DNA of 23,526 nucleotides from positions 1 to 23,526 of the forward strand of contig PAZI01000051.1 in assembly GCA_002715545.1 (NCBI GenBank), given 5' to 3'. Below the pieces are notes generated by a model that was not told the DNA's origin, made no database searches, and saw nothing but the letters and a program-made list of their open reading frames with translations. The DNA is from Methanobacteriota archaeon (GTDB lineage: Archaea; Thermoplasmatota; Poseidoniia; Poseidoniales; SP79). Positions 16,601 through 21,981 of the stretch are shown here, in pieces. Within the stretch, counting starts at the first letter, position 1. Every line of letters starts with the position of its first letter. The position numbers and the translations under genes were made by a program.

Positions 16601-17637
16601 TCTGAGCTGGATTGGGCTCCATTGACCTGGGCATAGTCCAGAATGTACCTATTTGTTGGTTGGAATGCCGACCATGAAAGCCAGTCTGCTGCGGGGATAA
16701 GATCCCCCTCAACTGCGTAAGCAGTCGTATCCTCAACAATTGTGTCCATTGGCTGAGAGCGATCCCCTTCTAATGTCTCTATGTCATCCATTGCCCCAAG
16801 GCCACCGTAATCCCAGAAGCCGTTGTCGTAGGCAGGGAATGTCAGCATTCCAATGATGATCGCTATGGCAAGTCCGGCTCCTGATATTCTTCGGCTAACT
16901 GCTGGCGTTGTCCGCGAACCGATGGTCTGTAACATGAACCATCGAGCTAGGAAATAGATGGTGATCCATATCAGTATCACGGTCAAGACCCACGGTATAA
17001 CGTTGAATACTTCGACTAGCCATGGTGGTCGAGTTCCACAGGCCAGACCCTTATGCGCGTCAAGTTGGCAAAAATCAGAACGATTCTTGTTGTATAGGTC
17101 GAGGAAGATGTTGATCGAGAAGACCGAGATGAACCATATATGCGCTAGATAGACCATTCCCAATGTCGCAGCCCAAGGGTTTTCGACACCTCGTTGTGCC
17201 CGGCCACCAAGTAAGGGTGGAAGGATAAGGATACCAACAGGAATTCCTGTGAGAAGACTGCCCCACCATGCAGCGTTCCATGGGAACACGGGTTGGCCAA
17301 AGAATTCCCCAATCGGGCCCAAAGGTACGTCGAACTGGGGAAGGTATTCGGCCCAACGCAAGTAGCCATAGGAGAACAGCACATACCAATCAGGGAACAC
17401 GAAACCCGCCTGTGCGAACGGGTCTGCTGAGTTGTGTAGAGGGGGGGGGATGATCCAACTATAGAAACACAGAACGGCAAGCATCGCTAGGAAAATAATC
17501 GTGTCTCGCAGTACTTCAGAGGGCCAGAATGGATGTCCTGTCTGTTCTCGAACTCTCTCAACATCAGCTGAGGTTAGACGTTCCTTCTCTCGGATGTATG
17601 TGTCTGCGACACGGCCGAAGTTCTCAATCAATCCCAT
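13603..17637 (-). CDS. Fusion: cytochrome b C-terminal domain, Ig-like repeats, HdrD-like iron-sulfur module
   Basis: One open frame of 1344 residues. Residues 34-270 are a cytochrome b C-terminal (subunit IV-like) domain: HPFWP (35-39), helix 43-63, the Qo-site motif PDWY (82-85) followed by the YGYLR segment, and helices near 126-145, 155-180, 207-236 and 253-270. Residues 275-948 are outside the membrane and contain about five Ig-like repeats. A helix (952-971) followed by basic residues returns the chain to the cytoplasm. The end is an HdrD-type module: [4Fe-4S] motifs C984-C987-C990-C994P and C1024-C1027-C1030-C1034P, then two CCG domains (C1097, C1145-C1146, C1182, C1185; and C1230, C1266-C1267, C1302, C1305). 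ATG 17637 follows GGGGGAGGAACA, 12 bases after the cytochrome b gene. It probably passes electrons between quinol at the b core and a disulfide or other acceptor. The acceptor is unknown. Confidence 0.9.
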   Translation of the reverse strand: MGLIENFGRVADTYIREKERLTSADVERVREQTGHPFWPSEVLRDTIIFLAMLAVLCFYSWIIPPPLHNSADPFAQAGFVFPDWYVLFSYGYLRWAEYLPQFDVPLGPIGEFFGQPVFPWNAAWWGSLLTGIPVGILILPPLLGGRAQRGVENPWAATLGMVYLAHIWFISVFSINIFLDLYNKNRSDFCQLDAHKGLACGTRPPWLVEVFNVIPWVLTVILIWITIYFLARWFMLQTIGSRTTPAVSRRISGAGLAIAIIIGMLTFPAYDNGFWDYGGLGAMDDIETLEGDRSQPMDTIVEDTTAYAVEGDLIPAADWLSWSAFQPTNRYILDYAQVNGAQSSSEERNAASETATLQGISATYSILPTGNQIAVRSGTLDSVGQDIDISTIDPGKYEVTITILDPSSDLAQQTIIQPLTIEPITPAPTISVTPERAMSGAETHLGSSGELNITWEITDLPLGIEHSVDWRLLDAEGNIAQTLLDDRVLLGQSSFNVVTTDTGLTQGVVTITSIPSSATTFSADLILDGTVINSDTTPIWIEAPPEPIAVLWTTQNNDTGAIDLMIDIRHQSDFSSVPQVILTHLGPSATESVQLISLIMNDPTSLQRSSIVSDPDTGLHEFTLSIRDGSDIHSEHIVQVMVAQAELAPSIEAWAHDATVMLPPDSPSLNASSFNIQVDAQHLISGENYNLELNIADRTDSITFTASDTTHTILLSETQIGVLWRPFTSGTYDAEVRLLGGEGQNLDVYSFALLVENWTAAERLRANLILPEGPSVVEGTNEPIGLSLLTETQPVSVQRNIIMSGLLQITDEDVLDTTYVDVNCRLSESVRNAGTYDVSISITLSGEEVTSLQGCENNVIQLDVGQRYEWVATITASIIPDADTDVFINLIAYQPLRLYTVDGPFKGQPVDLNNASQMNIMGCTTGKLDTCSEIILNPNYHLNPKSLDAKLIYSLFIPCLGVGAIVWVVMRGMARGYEYEMNKCYGCDLCDDACPVRLFNGGDKLNIIYNTWNNEHDGVPMYSCLTCGACTSACPQLVDYDSYVDIRRNLVVGGPASAEIPHTVLQAVLSAEAEDDSSFVSVEDYPIDSNVGYYPGCVDYIDQEMVFSHVNEGEMNLGDSTDAAFKIFDAMELDVAYLGRDLLKCCGHDQKWQGMTEVFEKLKAYNQKKVQATGIDTLVTSCAECFRTFARDYELDQVKVMHTTEYLLESGIDLQMMAPEGTTVTYHDPCRMGRQMGIYDEPRELIGKVENVELVEMEHSGEDALCCGVSSMMACNENSRLLRVTRFDEAKATGAEVMLTSCPKCVSHFECLKFEGDPRHDVEILDVVSFLARQIDSEGVNGNS

Positions 17638-17649
17638 TGTTCCTCCCCC

Positions 17650-18516
17650 TCAATGTGGCTCCGCTATGCCCTGAACCCAGACGATGAATAGGTGTACAAG
17701 AATCAATCCAGTAACGATGACGGGGAGTATGAATACGTGAATGAAGTAGAGTCTGGTCACGGTTGCCCCTGATAGTGAAGTGCCACCGAACAGCAATGTG
17801 GCCATTTGTGGTCCAATCAAGGGTGTTGATTTTGCCATGTTGATGCCTATCGTCGCAGCACCAAAGGCCAAGGCATCCCACGGCAGGATGTACCCACTAT
17901 ACCCGAAGAGGATTGTGAGGGCCATGAGGACTACTCCAATGATCCAGTTGAGCTCCCTGGGGTTGCGATATGCACCAGTGAAGTATACTCGACACATGTG
18001 AAGGAAGACAGATGCAACCATGAAGTGCGTTGACCAGTGGTGTAATGAGCGCAAAATGTAACCGAATGGCAGTTCAGTCATTATGAACTGCATCGACTGA
18101 TATGCTGGACTAGGATCGCCTTCTCCACCCGGCACATAGTAGATGCCGAGGACAGTTCCGGTGACGACGAGGATGATGAATGCCAAGAAGGATATGCCGC
18201 CGAGGCAGTAGAGGGGGTACCAGTACCAAATGATGCGGAGTTTGTACTTTTCAGCATGTGTCATTGGCATCTGCCGATGCATGCTGTGGTACGTGTTCCT
18301 GCTCATCGCCCAGTAATCTTGGATCCGAAAACGCGTGTCCAGCCATGAGAATACCCACAGGAACGTACGCTCAGGTAACCCCATCTTCGATGACGCTTCA
18401 ACTGCTCGAAGGATGTCACGCCTTGGCATCTCCTCTCTCTCCTTGCGAAGTGTGAGTGCTACAACGACTACTACAAGGGAGATGAAGAGCCAAAGTATGA
18501 CGAACAAGAATTCCAT
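17650..18516 (-). CDS. Cytochrome b N-terminal subunit, b6-type
   Basis: This 288-residue protein holds the two b hemes of a quinol-oxidising Rieske/cytochrome b complex. An extra N-terminal helix (2-22) and an amphipathic stretch (30-95) precede the four-helix core. Heme ligands are His159 and His173 (RSLHHW...FLHMCR) and His260 and His275. The 14- and 15-residue spacings match cytochrome b6, whereas mitochondrial-type cytochrome b has 14 and 14. Other b6-like segments are YCLGGI (103-108), FTGAYRNPRELNW (179-191) and GYILPWDALAFG (208-219). Cys104 corresponds by my alignment to b6 Cys35, which binds the extra heme ci. GAGGTG lies 6 bases before ATG 18516. The C-terminal half of cytochrome b is encoded by the next gene, as in b6/subunit IV systems. 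Confidence 0.95.
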   Translation of the reverse strand: MEFLFVILWLFISLVVVVVALTLRKEREEMPRRDILRAVEASSKMGLPERTFLWVFSWLDTRFRIQDYWAMSRNTYHSMHRQMPMTHAEKYKLRIIWYWYPLYCLGGISFLAFIILVVTGTVLGIYYVPGGEGDPSPAYQSMQFIMTELPFGYILRSLHHWSTHFMVASVFLHMCRVYFTGAYRNPRELNWIIGVVLMALTILFGYSGYILPWDALAFGAATIGINMAKSTPLIGPQMATLLFGGTSLSGATVTRLYFIHVFILPVIVTGLILVHLFIVWVQGIAEPH

Positions 18517-18531
18517 GATTTCACCTCTCTT

Positions 18532-19362
18532 TCAATCGCAGTATGTGTACCATTCCAAGTAATCGGTCCGGCCGACGATGGTGTCGCCTTCTATGTCAAA
18601 TGGAATCAGTGCCGGGCCTACGGGCGCTGGCCCCCCTGCTTTCCTGATGCCAATGTATTGGATTCCCTTCGAAGTTTGGTTCACTTCGACAGCTGTTGGG
18701 TCGAAGCGGCTCGAGTGGCATATGCAGAATAACTTGGATCCTCCTGAATCAGTGCCTCCTGCAGTCCAATTGTCAGCGGTGAAATTGTTGCTCACCAGCT
18801 GCCAACCTGGGATGCAACACAAATGTGGGCAGCGACCGAAAATCACTGCGATATCATCATGCGGTATTGCTGGGTCACCTTCGTAATCAGCAGCGTGGCC
18901 TACAATCTTTCCAGTGGCGTCAACACCTTCCATGAGTTGAGTTCGAGGTTTGTTATCTCCAAGAGGTGTTCCAGCATTTAGTGAATCAGGAATATGGACA
19001 ACAATGACGGGTAATCCGTTCCACACCCCTGCAGCACCTGACATCTTAGTTGTGGTCTTGTTAGCCTCGTCTTTGAGTTCGCTGACTTTCATGACTTGAT
19101 TATGACTTGCAGCGTACCATGCTGAATCTTCTTGTCCCTTTGGGACCCAGTACTTCACTGCGAGGTCTCCTGCCCCTCCTCCTCCGCCTGGCATCAGGAT
19201 TGTGGCATACCCCACTGCACCTAGGCTGGCTGCAAAGACGGCAGTTGAGGCAGTCATGCCATAGCGCATGAACTGTCTTCGGTCAACGTGGACTCTTCCT
19301 TCATCATCGCTAGGTTGTCCCCCCACGTCTGCATTGGGTGCTGAGCGATATTCTTCTGCCAA
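18532..19362 (-). CDS. Rieske [2Fe-2S] protein with Tat-type anchor
   Basis: This 276-residue iron-sulfur subunit takes one electron from quinol at the Qo site, outside the cytoplasmic membrane. A polar N-terminus is followed by a twin-arginine motif DRRQFMR (27-33) and a hydrophobic anchor (35-57), then a Gly-rich hinge (about 59-66). Rieske box I is C178-P-H180-L-C-C183 and box II is C213-I-C215-H216-S-S. C178/C213 and H180/H216 would bind the cluster, and C183-C215 would form the stabilising disulfide. Box I carries an additional Cys182 and box II lacks the usual Pro. The start is TTG 19362: no ATG fits, and GAGGTGAG lies 3 bases upstream, overlapping the preceding stop. The 16-base gap to the cytochrome b gene supports one complex. 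Confidence 0.94.
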   Translation of the reverse strand: MAEEYRSAPNADVGGQPSDDEGRVHVDRRQFMRYGMTASTAVFAASLGAVGYATILMPGGGGGAGDLAVKYWVPKGQEDSAWYAASHNQVMKVSELKDEANKTTTKMSGAAGVWNGLPVIVVHIPDSLNAGTPLGDNKPRTQLMEGVDATGKIVGHAADYEGDPAIPHDDIAVIFGRCPHLCCIPGWQLVSNNFTADNWTAGGTDSGGSKLFCICHSSRFDPTAVEVNQTSKGIQYIGIRKAGGPAPVGPALIPFDIEGDTIVGRTDYLEWYTYCD

Positions 19363-19365
19363 TCA

Positions 19366-19373
19366 CTCACCTC
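19366..19373 (-). promoter_or_regulatory. Shine-Dalgarno site deciding the TTG start of the Rieske gene
   Basis: Read on the minus strand, GAGGTGAG ends three bases before TTG 19362 and overlaps the TGA of the upstream gene. The same GAGGTG core precedes the cytochrome b and 151-residue genes, which supports TTG as a true start. Confidence 0.7.
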
Positions 19374-19827
19374 ATATCTTGTATTCCTGCCAGGACTCTG
19401 GATCCTTTGGTGAGACGTATTTGTTCCGTCGATGCTTGACGATAACGAGGTCAGGCATGACGAATCTCATGTAGACAATTCCCATGATGATTAATGTCAC
19501 TAGGGTCATAGCGAATTGATACGCTACATATTGCTGATCCCATCCCTTGTATGTACCATAAGTGGCTCCGCCGGTCCAAAGGACGACCCAGAATATTCCC
19601 CATACTAGCGTCAGAATGACTAGCCCGCTGGCTCCAGATGGAGCCAAGGCTGCTTTGACGATCGTGCCTGGTTCTGCTTGATTGAAAACTCCATGCTCAA
19701 CGGCAGCCAGATAGGTCTCCTCATTCAATTCTGTACCTTCAAGGGCGGTACGTGCATCCTCTACGCTGACATCGCCCGATGCAACCTGCTCAAGCAGCCT
19801 GCGTACGTGGTCGTCACTTGACATCAT
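19372..19827 (-). CDS. Two-helix membrane protein of the respiratory operon
   Basis: This 151-residue protein was not recognised. The N-terminal 60 residues are soluble and acidic, with a helical VRRLLEQVASGDVSVEDARTAL segment that resembles a short dimerisation or docking motif. Two hydrophobic segments follow, about 67-90 (LVILTLVWGIFWVVLWTGG) and 104-125 (AMTLVTLIIMGIVYMRFVMP), and then a basic cytoplasmic-type tail (HRRNKYVSPKD). The double ATG at 19827/19824 has GAGGTGA upstream, and the first overlaps the preceding stop (ATGA), so translation is coupled. It sits between the secreted anchor protein and the Rieske gene, 9 bases before the latter. An accessory or assembly subunit is likely but not shown by sequence. 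Confidence 0.75.
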   Translation of the reverse strand: MMSSDDHVRRLLEQVASGDVSVEDARTALEGTELNEETYLAAVEHGVFNQAEPGTIVKAALAPSGASGLVILTLVWGIFWVVLWTGGATYGTYKGWDQQYVAYQFAMTLVTLIIMGIVYMRFVMPDLVIVKHRRNKYVSPKDPESWQEYKI

Positions 19828-20657
19828 TGATCACCTCGCTTCAGGGTCTTGATACGAAGTCTGAGAAGGTTGGAACGTCCTTTGTAACTGGCACTGAAAC
19901 CGTAGCGGAGCATGAGACCACAGAATAAGAGTGTAATCAGGACGGCAGCGAATCCGAGAAGCCCAAGCCAGTGGGCTCTGAGTTTAGCCCCCATCTCGTG
20001 TAAGTCTGTTTCATGCTCGGTTTCAGGTGGGCTGACGTCTCCGGTACCAACGAATACCATTCGAGTGCCTTCTCGGCTTGTTTCACTCTCTGGATGGATT
20101 GGGAAATTGAGTCTGTTCCATTGATCGCCTGTAGGGTTGCCGTCTCCATTGACGCTGTTGCCTGCGATATAGAATCGCGTCAAACCCTCGTCGGTTGCTG
20201 GGGCGGTCCAGTCGAAGGACCAAAGCCTATCTGAATTGCTGTAGGCTGAACCGGCAGAGGTGTGGGTCAATCGCGTAGCATCGCCTTCCCAGTTCTGAGT
20301 GTTGCCGTCTGCTGGGATGAGTTGACCAAGTGTCGTGCGCATTGAGAATCCAGCAGACTGGCTCGTCCCACCAGCTCCTCGTTCAGGGCCTCCTACAATC
20401 TGTAGGGTCAGCGAGTACGTCTCTCCTGGCGTGTATGCGTATGGGACTCCGTCAAGCAGTATTGTGACGTCATCACTCGACGCTTCGGCATGACACAGAC
20501 AACCGGCCATCGTTACTTCACTGACTTCGCCATTGTAGTCGACCTCCCCGGCGATACCGCCTGGCCATGCCATAGAAACGGGAAGCAGAAGCACCATGAG
20601 GACTAGGAGTCCGGCACGTGCAAGCCGCGCCCCGCTCAAATGCACCATGATAAGCAC
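19824..20657 (-). CDS. Secreted, C-terminally anchored protein with a C-L-C-H motif (Reeler/choice-of-anchor-like)
   Basis: This 277-residue protein (274 if it starts at ATG 20648) is the first gene of the respiratory operon. It has an N-terminal signal or anchor (11-31), a Cys-containing motif G-C53-L-C55-H56, and then a beta-rich region (62-170). Segments such as YTPGETYSLTLQIVGG, GFSMRTTLG and WSFDWTAPATDEGLTRFYIAGNSVNGDG resemble the Reeler/choice-of-anchor domain that in bacteria often follows a C-x2-C-H heme motif. After a polar stalk comes a C-terminal helix (230-252) and a basic tail, so the bulk is outside the cell membrane. C-x-C-H is one residue short of a c-type heme site. It may be a degenerate heme, metal or electron-acceptor docking site. 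The starts considered are GTG 20657 and ATG 20648. Confidence 0.72.
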   Translation of the reverse strand: MLIMVHLSGARLARAGLLVLMVLLLPVSMAWPGGIAGEVDYNGEVSEVTMAGCLCHAEASSDDVTILLDGVPYAYTPGETYSLTLQIVGGPERGAGGTSQSAGFSMRTTLGQLIPADGNTQNWEGDATRLTHTSAGSAYSNSDRLWSFDWTAPATDEGLTRFYIAGNSVNGDGNPTGDQWNRLNFPIHPESETSREGTRMVFVGTGDVSPPETEHETDLHEMGAKLRAHWLGLLGFAAVLITLLFCGLMLRYGFSASYKGRSNLLRLRIKTLKRGDQ

Positions 20658-20678
20658 TCAGCCCTCGGAAATAGCCTC

Positions 20679-20686
20679 AATAAAGG
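20679..20686 (-). promoter_or_regulatory. Putative TATA box of the respiratory operon
   Basis: Read on the minus strand this is CCTTTATT in an otherwise GC-rich 75-base divergent gap. Its centre lies 26 bases upstream of 20656, so the transcript would begin at or within a few bases of GTG 20657, or give a very short leader to ATG 20648. No Shine-Dalgarno site precedes either start, in line with leaderless translation. Confidence 0.5.
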
Positions 20687-20732
20687 TTTACAGTGAATGC
20701 CCCTATGTTGGTGGAGTGGTGCCTGAACACAT

Positions 20733-21065
20733 ATGAGCGACGACAGAATGGAGAATGACATGTCCGACCTTCCGTTCAAGAATACGTATGGTCTGAGTCA
20801 GGATCAGTTGCAGGCACTAGATGAGGCAGAGGAGGCAATGGAAGTCGGCCGCTTGAATGATGCTGAGAGCCTCTTTCTCGCCATGCTCAAAGAGGACGAA
20901 GATTGTGTCCCGGTGCTAGCGAATCTTGGCCATCTGCACGGCCGTCACTTCAGCGAATACGACAAGGCAGTCGAATATTATGATCGAGTTCTATTACTTG
21001 AGCCAGACAATGCATGGGCGCGTGATGAGCGGCGGAAATACAAGCGATGGTTGGATTCTGACTGA
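20733..21065 (+). CDS. TPR-repeat protein
   Basis: This 110-residue soluble protein has about two tetratricopeptide repeats. The first is LDEAEEAMEVGRLNDAESLFLAMLKEDED (residues 29-57). The second begins CVPVLANLGHLHG and continues with the canonical YDKAVEYYDRVLLLEPDNAWARDE (76-99). The N-terminus is acidic and polar, and the tail is basic (RRKYKRW). No membrane segment or signal is present. Starts at 20733, 20748 or 20760 are all possible; none has a convincing Shine-Dalgarno site, and the first gives the longest product. It ends 9 bases before the FtsZ-family gene, so the two are probably co-transcribed, and a protein-docking role with that filament-type protein is plausible. Confidence 0.82.
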   Translation: MSDDRMENDMSDLPFKNTYGLSQDQLQALDEAEEAMEVGRLNDAESLFLAMLKEDEDCVPVLANLGHLHGRHFSEYDKAVEYYDRVLLLEPDNAWARDERRKYKRWLDSD

Positions 21066-21074
21066 GTTGGGGCG

Positions 21075-21974
21075 ATGCAACCCGGTTCTATCCTTATCTG
21101 TGGCGTTGGGGGGGTTGGCGCATCTTGGGCTGCAGCCATGGGCGCAGTGTCTCCAGATATCGTCGATATCTTAGTGATTGATAGTGATCCCGAGTCAGAA
21201 CCCTCCGCCCCAGCGCAGTGGATTCCACTAAATCCTGGTCTTGTAGGTGTAGGAACGGCGGGTGTGCCGGATCTAGGCCGAATTCACATGGAAGAGCATG
21301 TCCCTTTGCTGGATGATCTATTGGTTGACGTTGACTTGCTCATCCTAGTAGGGGCACTAGGTGGTGGGTCGGCCACTGGCGCCATGTCTGTGATCGCACA
21401 ACGGGCGAACCGTTCAGGAACATTGACCATCGGGCTTGTTGGATTGCCATTTCCATACCAGCCCGAGCGCTTGAACCGAGCTCGTGCTACACTGCCGGAA
21501 CTTCGCGAAATCCTCGATCTTTGTATTGAGATTCGCCTCGACAGGTTGAGCCAGGTTGGTCATGAAAGAGGACTTGATTGGTTAGGTGGTGCGGGGTGGA
21601 TTCCAGACATGGTGTCTGGTCTATGTACGACTCTCGCGCGTCAAGGACTGATAAATCTGGATCTATCTGATCTTCGCACAATCGTTGCGAGGGGCGAGTC
21701 GCGTAGCACTTTGATCTGTGCTACCGGTGACGCTGCCGATGTTGACCGTTTGTGGCGCACAGCACTTGAGAGTCCACTGGAGTCCCTAGTGCCCGGAGAG
21801 TGTACGACATGTCTGCTGCACATTGAGGGTGGTGCTTGGTTGACAGTGGCACAACTGGACGCCATCGCGGACCGTTTCACGGATTTCTTAGCAGATGATG
21901 CAACTGTGATCCTCGGAGCTCGACTTGATAGAGAATTGGAATCCGAGGCGAGAATAGTAGGTGTGATCAGTTGA
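21075..21974 (+). CDS. Divergent FtsZ/tubulin-family GTPase-like protein
   Basis: This 299-residue protein follows the FtsZ fold in order: T1 loop GVGGVG (10-15), a GVGTAGVPDLGR segment (58-69) at the place of GLGAGGDPEVGR, T4 glycine loop GGGSATG (96-102) for GGGTGTG, strand LTIGLVGLPFPYQPERLNRA (117-136), LCIEIRLDRL (149-158) for TLIVIPNDRLL, and T7 loop NLDLSD (194-199), keeping the N-x-D-x-x-D pattern that completes the GTPase site in polymers. The C-terminal domain has the WLTVAQLDAIAD and VILGARLDREL strands and ends at the core, without the FtsZ tail that binds division partners. A G-x-N type ribose contact is not evident. GGGG precedes ATG 21075. It is probably a paralogue distinct from the main cell-division FtsZ or CetZ. 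Confidence 0.82.
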   Translation: MQPGSILICGVGGVGASWAAAMGAVSPDIVDILVIDSDPESEPSAPAQWIPLNPGLVGVGTAGVPDLGRIHMEEHVPLLDDLLVDVDLLILVGALGGGSATGAMSVIAQRANRSGTLTIGLVGLPFPYQPERLNRARATLPELREILDLCIEIRLDRLSQVGHERGLDWLGGAGWIPDMVSGLCTTLARQGLINLDLSDLRTIVARGESRSTLICATGDAADVDRLWRTALESPLESLVPGECTTCLLHIEGGAWLTVAQLDAIADRFTDFLADDATVILGARLDRELESEARIVGVIS

Positions 21975-21981
21975 CTGATTG

